This document shows, piece after piece, positions 17,473-24,715 of a stretch of DNA of 26,278 nt (positions are counted from its first letter, which is position 1; the number at the start of each line of letters is the position of its first letter). The notes under the pieces were generated by a model. It was not told where the DNA came from. It saw nothing but the letters and a program-made list of their open reading frames with translations, and did not search any database. The stretch spans positions 1-26,278 of the forward strand of contig DASREA010000026.1 in NCBI GenBank assembly GCA_035652315.1. The letters run 5' to 3'. This stretch comes from CANKHA01 sp035652315. GTDB lineage: Bacteria > Pseudomonadota > Alphaproteobacteria > Rhizobiales > Xanthobacteraceae. The position numbers and the translations under genes were made by a program.

Positions 17473-17954
17473 TCGACGAGATCGCGGCGGAGCACAAGCG
17501 CCGCCCTTGGCGTGCCGTCTTGAGGGTAATATCCGGCGCGGCGGCCGACCTCGCGGAACCCCGCGTTGGCATAAAGCCGGCGCGCCGGTTCGTTATGTTC
17601 GTCCACCTCCAGAAACACCGAGCGGCTGCCCAGCGCCGTGAGCCGGCGCAGATGCAGGCGCAGCAACGCCGCGCCGATGCCGCGTCCCTGGTAGGAGGTG
17701 TCGACGGCAACGGAAAGTATTTCCGCTTCCGCCGCCGCCATGCGCGATATGATGAAGCCGACGAGTTTGCGGCCTATGGTGGCCCGATGGGCGATCACCG
17801 CGCGGTCGATTAGCAGCCGCTCGAATTCGCCGTCGGTCCAGCCTCGCCGGAAGGAGGCCATATGCAGATGCGACATGGCCGCGGCGTCGCGCCGGCTCGC
17901 CTCGGATAGAGCGGGTTCGGTGCGCTTCAACAGCCGTTGGAAGAGAGATGTCAT
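17469..17954 (-). CDS. rimI: Ribosomal protein S18-alanine N-acetyltransferase (GNAT family)
   Basis: RimI is a GNAT acetyltransferase classically assigned to the N-terminal alanine of ribosomal protein S18. The acetyl-CoA-binding motif A is VDTSYQGRGIGAALL (Q/RxxGxG/A). It is preceded by ISRMAAAEAEILSVAV and followed by FLEVDEHNEPARRLYANAGFREVGRRAGYY, which is typical of RimI. ATG 17952-17954 gives 161 residues and overlaps the tsaB stop as ATGA; the open frame further upstream is a shadow of tsaB. The tsaB-rimI pair is one of the most conserved in bacteria, which supports RimI over a generic GNAT enzyme. Confidence 0.94.
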   Translation of the reverse strand: MTSLFQRLLKRTEPALSEASRRDAAAMSHLHMASFRRGWTDGEFERLLIDRAVIAHRATIGRKLVGFIISRMAAAEAEILSVAVDTSYQGRGIGAALLRLHLRRLTALGSRSVFLEVDEHNEPARRLYANAGFREVGRRAGYYPQDGTPRAALVLRRDLVE

Positions 17955-18634
17955 CGACGCGGCAGCCTGGAGGCGTCCTGCGGCTGCGCGTCCGGCGCGC
18001 GCAGATAAAGTGGCTTGGGCGAAGCGTAAATATCCTGCGCGGCGGCCCCCAGCCGTGCCACCCAATCGATGTCTGGCGCCGGCCGCTGTTCGATCAACGC
18101 GGGGGCGGGCTGGCCCGCCGGCCAGGCCGCCGCCAGCGCTTTCGCCGACGAGCCGACGATGCGCACGGGCCCCCAGGGTACGGTGCGCACCGATTCCTTG
18201 ATCGAGGCGATGCGCGGCGAGACCAGGGTGCGTCCCGCCGTGCCGAATACCTGCAAATAAACCTGCTCGTGCCGGGCATCGATGGCCACGGCGACCGGTG
18301 TCGAATCGTCCTGCGCGATGTAGGGCGCGGCATAGCAGGACAATGTGGAGAGACCGATCGCGGGCTTGGCGGCGGCCAGCGCAATCGCCCTTGCCGCCGA
18401 TATTCCAACGCGCAGCCCGGTAAAACTGCCCGGCCCGGTGGTGACCGCGAGGCGGTCGAGGCCCGCGAATTCGATGTTGGCGCGTTCCATCACCCGCCCG
18501 ATCAGCGGCATGAGGGCTTCGGCGTGGCCGCGCTCCATCGGCAGCGATTCGCGAACGCCGCGCGCGGGCTGCTCGGTGTCGAGCACAGCCGCGGCGCAGA
18601 CCGCAAGCGCAGTATCGATGGCAAGGATACGCAT
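17951..18634 (-). CDS. tsaB: tRNA threonylcarbamoyladenosine biosynthesis protein TsaB
   Basis: TsaB is the ASKHA-fold partner of TsaD and TsaE in making t6A37 in ANN-decoding tRNAs. The product (227 residues) starts MRILAIDTALAVCAAAVLD and contains HAEALMPLIGRVM. It also has LAVTTGPGSFTGLRVGISAARAIALA, the hallmark GPGSFTGLR(V/I)G motif, and IDARHEQVYLQVF. The C-terminus is Ala/Pro-rich and divergent, as usual. ATG is at 18632-18634. It is the first gene of a tightly overlapped tsaB-rimI-fur-plsC run. The 117-bp spacer upstream carries a degenerate repeat and no strong promoter. Confidence 0.96.
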   Translation of the reverse strand: MRILAIDTALAVCAAAVLDTEQPARGVRESLPMERGHAEALMPLIGRVMERANIEFAGLDRLAVTTGPGSFTGLRVGISAARAIALAAAKPAIGLSTLSCYAAPYIAQDDSTPVAVAIDARHEQVYLQVFGTAGRTLVSPRIASIKESVRTVPWGPVRIVGSSAKALAAAWPAGQPAPALIEQRPAPDIDWVARLGAAAQDIYASPKPLYLRAPDAQPQDASRLPRR

Positions 18635-18648
18635 GGTTGTTCTGTTGC

Positions 18649-18727
18649 GGCCATCCCTCGCGCAGGCGGATGACCCAGTGAATACTGTAACCTTAAATTA
18701 TCACGCAGGCGGGAAATACGGGATGCC
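18649..18727. repeat. Possible degenerate palindromic repeat between nfu and tsaB
   Basis: GGCCATCCC (18649-18657) and GGGATGCC (18720-18727) face each other. Between them are GCGCAGGCGG and CACGCAGGCGGG-type segments around an AT-rich centre (CCTTAAATTATCA). Small hairpins such as CATCC/GGATG and GATGCC/GGCATC (18722-18739) can form. The layout recalls the element at 9269-9358 but is much more eroded, so the call is weak. Confidence 0.35.
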
Positions 18728-18751
18728 TTCGCGGGCATCGCAGCGCAGCCG

Positions 18752-19306
18752 TCAGGTCGGCCGCACCTCAACCACGTCGGGGACAAAATGCCGCAAAAGG
18801 TTTTGAATGCCATGCTTCAAGGTCGCCGTCGAAGACGGGCAGCCCGAGCAGGACCCCTTCATGTCGAGATAAACGATTCCGTCTTTGTATCCGCGGAAGG
18901 TAATGTCGCCGCCGTCGTTGGCGACCGCCGGGCGCACCCGAGTTTCGATCAGCTCCTTGATCGTGGCGACGGTTTCCGCGTCGGCTTCATCATAGAATTC
19001 GCTTGGCCGCGCTTCGGAGCTTTCCGATTTCAGGATCGGCGCCCCGGACATGAAATGCTCCATGATGGCGCCGAGAATGGCCGGCTTGAGCTGCGGCCAT
19101 TCGCCCGTGCTCTTGCTTACCGTGATGAAATCGGAGCCGAAAAATACGCCGCTCACGCCAGGGATCGCAAACAACCGCTCGGCCAGCGGCGATTGTGCGG
19201 CGCTTTCCCGGTCGGGCATGTCGAGCGTGCCCGAGGAAAGCACGCTGCGGCCGGGAAGGAACTTCAGCGTGGCCGGATTCGGCGTCGTTTCGGTTTGGAT
19301 AAACAT
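18752..19306 (-). CDS. NifU family (Nfu-type) iron-sulfur cluster carrier
   Basis: This is a scaffold or carrier for Fe-S cluster delivery in the cytosol. The 184-residue protein has the Nfu N-terminal domain (MFIQTETTPNPATLKFLPG to GVFFGSDFITVSK). The C-terminal NifU domain follows (TIKELIETRVRPAVANDGGDITFRGYKDGIVYLDMKGSCSGCPSS) with the cluster-binding Cys153-x2-Cys156. It is full length. ATG 19304-19306 has GAGGAG about 6 bases upstream. It lies between a universal stress gene and tsaB, on the same strand as both; its delivery target could include MiaB nearby (inference). Confidence 0.95.
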   Translation of the reverse strand: MFIQTETTPNPATLKFLPGRSVLSSGTLDMPDRESAAQSPLAERLFAIPGVSGVFFGSDFITVSKSTGEWPQLKPAILGAIMEHFMSGAPILKSESSEARPSEFYDEADAETVATIKELIETRVRPAVANDGGDITFRGYKDGIVYLDMKGSCSGCPSSTATLKHGIQNLLRHFVPDVVEVRPT

Positions 19307-19401
19307 CGCGGCTCCTCGCTCGTGACGGGTTCAAGGCCCGCCTGGCCGGTACACTCTAGCGTAAAAATGGGCACTTTTGGCGCGCTGCGCAAGCGCCGTG
19401 G

Positions 19402-19896
19402 TTAAGACATCGCGTCCAGTTCTTCGTCGGTGAGTTGGCCGGGGACCAGGGCGATCGGAATGGGGAAACTGCCCGCGGTTTTGCCCAACCCGGTGACGAG
19501 AGGGCCGGGGCCCTCCTTGCCGGTTCCGGCGGCGAGGACAAGCACGGCGATGTCCTCGTCCTCCTCGATCAAATTGAAAATTTCCGCCGAGCGTTCGCCC
19601 TCGCGTATCACCCGCTTGGGGTCAATGCCGGCGACGCTGTTGGCCCGGGCCGCCGCCCGTTCCAGCGCGGCATTGGCCTCCTCATAGGCCTCCTCGCGCA
19701 TGATATCGGCCACGCCAAGCCATTGCTGATTGCGGTCGCTCGGATCGATCACGCGGAGCAAGACGACACCGCCGCCGATTCGCGCCGCGCGGCGGCTCGC
19801 GTAATAGATGGCGCGGTCGCATTCCTCGGTTTCATCGACGACGACGAGATATTGCGGTTTGTGTCCCGCTTCGTAGCTACGGCGCTTGCGGCTCAT
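19402..19896 (-). CDS. Universal stress protein (UspA family)
   Basis: The product (164 residues from ATG 19894-19896) has the Usp fold signature: YLVVVDETEECDRAIYYASRRAARIGGGVVLLRVID at the N-terminus, then a helical middle (EEAYEEANAALERAAARA). The C-terminal part has VLVLAAGTGKEGPGPLVTGLGKTAGSFPIPIALVPGQL. This is a modified version of the G-2x-G-9x-G(S/T) nucleotide-binding loop, so ATP binding is uncertain. The start was chosen because GGGGA lies 6-8 bases before it; the upstream extension (18 residues) looks like spacer. The subfamily is often encoded near trpS and murJ in Hyphomicrobiales. Confidence 0.9.
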   Translation of the reverse strand: MSRKRRSYEAGHKPQYLVVVDETEECDRAIYYASRRAARIGGGVVLLRVIDPSDRNQQWLGVADIMREEAYEEANAALERAAARANSVAGIDPKRVIREGERSAEIFNLIEEDEDIAVLVLAAGTGKEGPGPLVTGLGKTAGSFPIPIALVPGQLTDEELDAMS

Positions 19897-19993
19897 CGAT
19901 TTTCCCCGCGCGATCAGCGCGCATGCTGCCACGCCGCCCGCGCCTCTCACAAGCCGCCGCGTGACCCGAGCATAAGCAACGCGTCACCGGCGT

Positions 19994-21028
19994 TCAGCGG
20001 CGGACAAAACCGACGATGTCTTTGAGCGGCTTCATGGTTTCTGCAGCCAGCGCCTGGGCGCGCGCCGCGCCATCGGCGAGCACGGAGTCGATATAGGCGG
20101 TGTCCTGCTTCAGCCGGCGCATTTCCGCGGTGACCGGGCTCAGATTGGCGATCACCAGGTCCGCCAGCGCCGGCTTGAAGACCGAGAACTGCGCGCCGCC
20201 GAACTGTTCGAGCACCTTGGCCCTGCTGCTCCCGGCGAGCGCGGCGTAAATGCCCACCAGATTGTCCGCCTCGGGGCGGCTTTGCAGCGCCTTTTCATCG
20301 TGCGGCAGCGGCTCAGGGTCGGTCTTCGCCCGGCGAATCTTGAGTGCGATCGTGTCCGGATCGTCGGTCAGATTGATCCGCGATTGATCCGATGCGTCCG
20401 ACTTCGACATTTTCTTGGTGCCGTCGCGCAGCGACATCACGCGGGTCGCCGGACCCTGGATCAAAGGCTCCGGCAAGGGAAAGAACTGCTCACCGAAGCC
20501 ATGCGCGCGGATCGATTTGGCATAGTCGTTGTTGAATTTCTGCGCGATGTCGCGGGCGAGCTCCAGATGCTGCTTCTGGTCCTCGCCGACCGGCACATGC
20601 GTGGCGCGGTAAACCAAAATGTCGGCCGCCATCAGCGTCGGATAGGCATAGAGTCCGATCGAGGCATTCTCGCGGTCTTTGCCGGCCTTTTCCTTGAACT
20701 GCGTCATCCGGTTGAGCCAGCCGACGCGGGCCACGCAATTGAAAATCCAAGCCAGCTCGGCATGCTCCGCCACCTGGCTCTGATTAAAGACGATATTTTT
20801 TTTCGGATCGATGCCGCAAGCAATGAAGGCTGCGGTTACTTCGCGGATATTGCGCGGCAGCTCTTCCGGATCTTGCCACACGGTGATCGCATGCAGATCG
20901 ACCACGCAGTAAATGCAGTCGTGGCTTTCCTGGAGTTTTACGAAATTGACCAGCGCGCCGAGATAATTGCCCAGATGCAGATTGCCGGTGGGCTGCACGC
21001 CGGAGAATACGAGCTGTTTGAAAGCCAT
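19994..21028 (-). CDS. trpS: Tryptophanyl-tRNA synthetase
   Basis: This class I aminoacyl-tRNA synthetase charges tRNA-Trp. From ATG 21026-21028 the protein has 344 residues. It starts MAFKQLVFSGVQPTGNLHLGNYLGA (the HIGH-type HLGN at 18-21). It contains YPTLMAADILVYRATHVPVGEDQKQHLELARDIA for tryptophan/ATP binding and KMSKS at about 206-210, and ends in the helical anticodon-recognition domain. The start is chosen by AAAGGAT about 10 bases upstream; the 19 extra residues upstream do not fit the family. The 75-bp spacer to murJ shows no terminator. Confidence 0.97.
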   Translation of the reverse strand: MAFKQLVFSGVQPTGNLHLGNYLGALVNFVKLQESHDCIYCVVDLHAITVWQDPEELPRNIREVTAAFIACGIDPKKNIVFNQSQVAEHAELAWIFNCVARVGWLNRMTQFKEKAGKDRENASIGLYAYPTLMAADILVYRATHVPVGEDQKQHLELARDIAQKFNNDYAKSIRAHGFGEQFFPLPEPLIQGPATRVMSLRDGTKKMSKSDASDQSRINLTDDPDTIALKIRRAKTDPEPLPHDEKALQSRPEADNLVGIYAALAGSSRAKVLEQFGGAQFSVFKPALADLVIANLSPVTAEMRRLKQDTAYIDSVLADGAARAQALAAETMKPLKDIVGFVRR

Positions 21029-21103
21029 CGCTGGCAATCCTTTCTTTGCGCCGCGTCCATGCCACGCCGGCGCATCGGCATGCAAGAGGCGCTACCAAAG
21101 ACG

Positions 21104-22657
21104 TCAAAGTTTGCCGCCCAGACCGGCGAAAAGCTGGCGCATGGTGGCGATGCCGAGGACATGCGTGAGGACGGTATAGGTAAGAAGACCGGCGGCAATG
21201 ATCCCGAACAGCGCGAGGGCTCCTTCCGGTCCACCCGCGGCAAGTGTTGCTCCCATGAATTTATTCGCCACGGCGACCACGATCCCCATGACGCAGCCTG
21301 CCGCCACGATACGCGGCAGCCGCCGTCTCGCCGCACCGTCGAGCAAAAATTCGCCGCGCCGGCCGATAAGCAGTCCGAGCAGTGCGGCGGCGATCCAGCC
21401 GGACAGGGCGATGGCGGCAGCCACGCCGACATGTCCGAATATCGGGAACAGCACCAGGCTTCCGGCCAACGCCGCCGCGAAACCCAGCAGCGCCGCATGC
21501 ATCGGCGTGGTGGTGTCTTCGCGGGCGAAGAAGGCAGGCGCCAAGGCCTTCACCAGCACGTGGCCGGGTAGGCCGAAGGAGAAAGCGACCAAGGCCGCCG
21601 CGGTTTCCGCGGCGTCGGCGGCGGTGAACGCGCCGTGCTGGAACAGCACGCCGACCGTCGGCCGTGCCAAAATGGCGAGCGCAATCGCGGCGGGCAGCGT
21701 CAAGCCGAGCGCCAGCTCGATACCGCGCGATTCGGCGGCGGCGAGTTCGGCACGGTCGCCGCTGCGCAGAGCGTGAGTGAGCGCAGGCACGAGCACGGTG
21801 CCGACGGCAATGCCGACGACGCCGAGCGGAAGTTCCACGAGACGATTGGCATAGTAAAGCCAGGACACTGCGCTCTGCGATTCGGAAGCGACCATGACGC
21901 CGCCGATAATCGCGATCTGGGGAATGCCGGTGGCGATCAGCGCCGGGATCGCCAACGTGAGAAAGCGGCGCATGGCGCGACCGAAAGCAATGCGCAGCGG
22001 CGCGACCCGCTCCGGACCGATCCACACCGCGGTGACGACGAGTCCCATCTGCGCCATGCCGGCGAGAGCAACGCCCCCCGCAAGCAGGCGGCCGGACAGG
22101 CTGTCGCCGCCCCGCAGTTTGAGGATCAGGAACAGCACTGCGAGCATGGTCGCATTGAACGCCACCGTGCCGAGTGCGGCGGGTGCAAAGCGGTGATTGG
22201 CGTTCAGCACGCTCATCAGCACCGCCACCGGCGCGGCGAATGCCAAATAAGGCAAGGTAAGCCGCAACAAATCGACGCCCGCGTCCAAGCGGGGCCCGTG
22301 CGGCGTGAAGCCGGGAGCCAGAAACAGGACAACGATCGGCCCCAGGAAGGCGAGAAGCAAAGCCAGCGCGGTCATGCATATCGTCAGCGTGCCCGCGAGT
22401 TCGCCGGCAAATGCCGCCGCGGCGCCCTCGCCTCCGTGATCGCGTGCGCGGAGATAAAGCGGAACGATCGCGGCATTCAGCGCGCCTTCGGCCAAAAGCC
22501 GCCGCGCCAAGTTTGCAACCTGAAAGGCGACGAAGAAGGCGTCGGCGACGATGCCGGTGCCGAGCGCTGCCGCTATCAACACGTCGCGGACGAAGCCGAG
22601 AACGCGCGAAAGCAGCGTGATGCCGCCGACCGTGGCGACATTGCGGGCGAGCGACAT
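21104..22657 (-). CDS. murJ: Lipid II flippase MurJ
   Basis: MurJ is a MOP-superfamily polytopic inner-membrane protein that flips lipid II to the periplasm for peptidoglycan synthesis. The 517 residues start MSLARNVATVGGITLLSRVLGFVRDVLIAAALGTG, including the conserved RVLGxxRD motif. ADAFFVAFQVANLARRLLAEGALNAAIVPLY follows, then many hydrophobic segments consistent with about 14 helices, and ending TMRQLFAGLGGKL. ATG 22655-22657 is preferred because GGAGG sits 9 bases upstream; the frame extends ten codons further. It is the first gene of the long minus-strand series and is divergent from adenosine kinase, 154 bp away. Confidence 0.97.
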   Translation of the reverse strand: MSLARNVATVGGITLLSRVLGFVRDVLIAAALGTGIVADAFFVAFQVANLARRLLAEGALNAAIVPLYLRARDHGGEGAAAAFAGELAGTLTICMTALALLLAFLGPIVVLFLAPGFTPHGPRLDAGVDLLRLTLPYLAFAAPVAVLMSVLNANHRFAPAALGTVAFNATMLAVLFLILKLRGGDSLSGRLLAGGVALAGMAQMGLVVTAVWIGPERVAPLRIAFGRAMRRFLTLAIPALIATGIPQIAIIGGVMVASESQSAVSWLYYANRLVELPLGVVGIAVGTVLVPALTHALRSGDRAELAAAESRGIELALGLTLPAAIALAILARPTVGVLFQHGAFTAADAAETAAALVAFSFGLPGHVLVKALAPAFFAREDTTTPMHAALLGFAAALAGSLVLFPIFGHVGVAAAIALSGWIAAALLGLLIGRRGEFLLDGAARRRLPRIVAAGCVMGIVVAVANKFMGATLAAGGPEGALALFGIIAAGLLTYTVLTHVLGIATMRQLFAGLGGKL

Positions 22658-22706
22658 GGCGGTTGCCTCCACCCACGTTATAAGCACGCGGCCGGTCTGG
22701 CGTCAT

Positions 22707-22775
22707 CCTCGACTTCGCCGTGTCGGCCGGCAAATTGCGCTCACGGCTCCGCAACTTGCCGGATTGCCGTCGAGG
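22707..22775. repeat. Nested inverted repeat overlapping the adenosine kinase promoter
   Basis: The inner arms CCGGCAAATTGCG (22727-22739) and CGCAACTTGCCGG (22750-22762) match at 12 of 13 positions around a 10-base centre. The outer arms CCTCGAC (22707-22713) and GTCGAGG (22769-22775) are also perfect. The right inner arm covers the predicted -35 of the downstream gene, so this may be a protein-binding operator serving one or both of the divergent genes. It has no T-run and is not a terminator. Confidence 0.5.
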
Positions 22776-22783
22776 CTTATAGT
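22755..22783 (+). promoter_or_regulatory. Probable promoter of the adenosine kinase gene
   Basis: CTTGCC (22755-22760), a 17-base spacer and TATAGT (22778-22783) match an alphaproteobacterial housekeeping promoter well. Transcription would start near 22790, about 22 bases before the ATG at 22812. Confidence 0.55.
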
Positions 22784-22811
22784 GCGCGCCCGCGATCGAC
22801 GAGAAGCGCCA

Positions 22812-23810
22812 ATGGCCAAACCCTCCCTGGACGTGCTTGGAATCGGCAATGCCATCGTCGATGTCATTGCCCGCACCGAGGACGATTTTCTCGTGCAGCA
22901 CGGCATGCGCAAAGGCACGATGACGCTTATCGACGAGCCGTGCGCGGAAAAAATCTATGATGCGATGGGCCCGGCGATCGAGATTTCCGGAGGCTCCGCC
23001 GCGAACACGATGGTCGGTTTAGCGAGCTTCGGAGCCCGCGCAGCGTTCATCGGCAAGGTGAAAGACGACGGCCTGGGCCGCGCTTTCATTCATGACATCC
23101 GCGCCGCCGGCGTTGCATTTGACACGCCGCCGGCTTTCGACGGTCCCTCGACGGCGCGCTGTTACATCCTGGTGACGCCGGACGGCGAGCGCACGATGAA
23201 TACCTATCTCGGCGCCGCGCAAGACCTGCATCCCAACGACATCGATCCGGACAAGATCGCGTCCGCTGCGGTGACCTATCTCGAAGGCTATTTGTGGGAC
23301 CCAAAAAACGCCAAGGACGCCTTTCTCAAGGCCGCCGCGGCCGCCCATGCGGCAAAGCGGCTGGTCGCATTGACCCTGTCCGACGAATTTTGCGTCGACC
23401 GCTGGCGCGACGAATTCCAGATGCTGCTGCGCCAGCAAACGGTTGATCTGCTGTTTGCCAACGAATCGGAATTGAAGTCGCTCTATCAGACAGGCGATTT
23501 CGACAGCGCCATTCGCGCGCTGCGCGACGACGCGCGGCTTGCCGTGGTTACGCGCAGCGAACACGGCTGCATGATTGTCGAACGCGAAGAGACCGAATCG
23601 GTGCGCGCTTTTCCGGTCGACCGGCTGGTGGATACCACCGGCGCCGGCGATCTTTTCGCCGCTGGCTTTCTATTCGGTTTGGCGCAGGATCTGAATAACG
23701 CCGACGCCGCTCGGCTCGGCTGCCTTGCAGCCGCGGAGGTGATCCAGCATCTCGGGGCACGGCCGGAAACTTCGCTTCGAAGCCTCGCGGCGGAGAATGG
23801 CCTGCTCTGA
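22812..23810 (+). CDS. Adenosine kinase (PfkB/ribokinase family)
   Basis: This sugar/nucleoside kinase probably phosphorylates adenosine to AMP (purine salvage, and removal of adenosine from the SAM cycle). The 332-residue protein starts MAKPSLDVLGIGNAIVDVIA and has the PfkB N-terminal glycine motif ISGGSAANTMVGLASFGARAAFIGKVKDDGLG (about 58-88). It has the C-terminal signature VDTTGAGDLFAAGFLFG (about 273-289) with the catalytic Asp at about 280. The frame is open further upstream, but ATG 22812-22814 is supported by a GAGAAG site, a promoter just before it and the family's N-terminus. The PfkB family is broad, so the adenosine substrate is assigned by resemblance to the rhizobial adenosine kinase group. 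Confidence 0.9.
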   Translation: MAKPSLDVLGIGNAIVDVIARTEDDFLVQHGMRKGTMTLIDEPCAEKIYDAMGPAIEISGGSAANTMVGLASFGARAAFIGKVKDDGLGRAFIHDIRAAGVAFDTPPAFDGPSTARCYILVTPDGERTMNTYLGAAQDLHPNDIDPDKIASAAVTYLEGYLWDPKNAKDAFLKAAAAAHAAKRLVALTLSDEFCVDRWRDEFQMLLRQQTVDLLFANESELKSLYQTGDFDSAIRALRDDARLAVVTRSEHGCMIVEREETESVRAFPVDRLVDTTGAGDLFAAGFLFGLAQDLNNADAARLGCLAAAEVIQHLGARPETSLRSLAAENGLL

Positions 23811-23825
23811 CCGCTCCTTCGGACG

Positions 23826-23858
23826 GGTAACCAATTGGTAACCACGTGTGGTTACCAA
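23826..23858. promoter_or_regulatory. Operator-like repeat with three GGTWACC half-sites
   Basis: GGTAACC occurs at 23826-23832 and 23837-23843, and its inverse GGTTACC at 23850-23856. TTGGTAACCAC (23835-23845) and GTGGTTACCAA (23848-23858) form a perfect 11-bp inverted repeat with two bases at the centre. ACCAATTGGT (23830-23839) is a second, overlapping palindrome. There is no T-run, and the 2-base centre makes an RNA hairpin strained, so a dimeric DNA-binding protein is the more natural reader. It lies 30 bp before the start of the next gene. Confidence 0.55.
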
Positions 23859-23887
23859 TCGTTAAACGTCAACCGAGGGAGCCGATC

Positions 23888-24184
23888 ATGAGCGAGCGCG
23901 AGAATCCGGCGCAGGCGCCGGTCGTATCCGCGGCGCCGGCCGCAATCGTGTCAGAGCCGTCAGTCCCCGCAGCTACGGCGGCAAAGCAAGATGAAGACCT
24001 GGCCGAAAAGCCGCCGCTACGAAGCGCGCGGATTCCGTGCCGGGCCGCTACCGGCGCTCCGCGCTTGCGGCTTCGCTTGCCGCCGCCGCCCTGGCAGGCG
24101 GCCTTGCCGGGTCGCTCGGTACGCTCGCGGCAAAAGGAACGCCACCGGCAGAGGCCAGAGAAAGCCAGAATACGCAGGAGCTGA
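23888..24184 (+). pseudogene. N-terminal part of a frameshifted gene (reading frame before the shift)
   Basis: ATG 23888-23890 has an excellent ribosome-binding site (GAGGGAG, 7 bases upstream) and opens MSERENPAQAPVVSAAP, followed by an Ala/Pro/Glu-rich disordered stretch to about QDEDLAEKPP. After about 24010 this frame becomes Arg/Pro-rich nonsense and stops at 24184. Meanwhile, one base back (-1 frame), a sensible membrane helix and coiled coil appear. Homologous-looking Bradyrhizobium proteins, as I recall them, have just such an acidic, proline-rich N-terminus before a single membrane helix. The loss of one base between about 23995 and 24025 would explain it. The in-frame continuation after that point is not meaningful. 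Confidence 0.6.
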
Positions 24185-24570
24185 AACGGGCGCTGGCCCA
24201 GGTCAAATCGGAAATCGCCGCGCTCCAGGCCAGCGTCGACAAGGCCAATTTGCCGGCGCTCAGGGAAACCGTGGGGCGGCTGGATAAGCGCATGGCCGCC
24301 GCATCGGCGCCCGAGATCACCGGCTCGATCCCGCAAGGCGCTGCCGCCGCGAAGGAAGCGCCGAAGGAACCGCCGAAGCCGGCCGTGCTGCGCGGCTGGG
24401 TCTTGCGCGATGTCGCGCACGGGCGCGCGCTCGTCGAAAACGGCTACGAGCTCTATGAGGTCCTGCCGGGCGCTGTGCTTCCCCACGTGGGCCGGGTCGA
24501 GAGCATCGACCGGCAGAACGGCCGCTGGGTGGTGGTCACCCAGAAGGGGCTCATCGTCTCGCTGCGCTGA
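24037..24570 (+). CDS. Conserved membrane-anchored coiled-coil protein, function unknown (frameshifted N-terminus)
   Basis: This frame can start at GTG 24037-24039 (177 residues) and has no stop back to 23992. It contains RRSALAASLAAAALAGGLAGSLGTLA (a single membrane helix, about 6-31), a coiled coil with heptad character (TQELKRALAQVKSEIAALQASVDKANLPALRETVGRLDKRM, about 46-88), and a Pro/Ala linker. A compact C-terminal domain follows (VLRGWVLRDVAHGRALVENGYELYEVLPGAVLP to GRWVVVTQKGLIVSLR) that looks periplasmic. I recognise this only as a conserved hypothetical of Bradyrhizobium-like bacteria. It probably formed one gene with the frame beginning at 23888. The GTG lacks a clear ribosome-binding site. 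A strong terminator follows. Confidence 0.7.
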   Translation: MPGRYRRSALAASLAAAALAGGLAGSLGTLAAKGTPPAEARESQNTQELKRALAQVKSEIAALQASVDKANLPALRETVGRLDKRMAAASAPEITGSIPQGAAAAKEAPKEPPKPAVLRGWVLRDVAHGRALVENGYELYEVLPGAVLPHVGRVESIDRQNGRWVVVTQKGLIVSLR

Positions 24571-24592
24571 CCTATTTCCAGTCCAAGGCTTG

Positions 24593-24626
24593 AAACGGCG
24601 CCTGTCGGGCGCCGTTTGCCGTTTTT
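24593..24626 (+). terminator. Rho-independent terminator
   Basis: AAACGGCGCC (24593-24602) and GGCGCCGTTT (24608-24617) form a perfect 10-bp stem with a TGTCG loop. GCCG and five T residues (24622-24626) follow. It lies 23 bases after the stop of the coiled-coil protein gene and ends that transcript. The short spacer before the T-run makes it slightly non-canonical. Confidence 0.85.
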
Positions 24627-24715
24627 GCCGAGGAAGCCGAAGGCCTCGCCGGGGGGCAGCGATCCCGGAACAAAGGCGATTGGCGGGCGTTTGGTCCGCA
24701 CGGTGGGAGGGCTCG

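Noticed and set aside
17955..18065. N-terminal extension of rimI
   Set aside because: It overlaps the end of tsaB and is Gly/Ala/Arg-rich shadow sequence. The ATG at 17952-17954 with an ATGA overlap is a far better start.
19378..19398. GC hairpin after the usp gene as a terminator
   Set aside because: The stem is only about five pairs, overlaps alternative pairings and has no T-run directly after it.
23826..23858. The GGTAACC inverted repeat as a terminator of adenosine kinase
   Set aside because: There is no T-run on either side, only two bases separate the arms, and an extra direct half-site is present. This fits an operator better.
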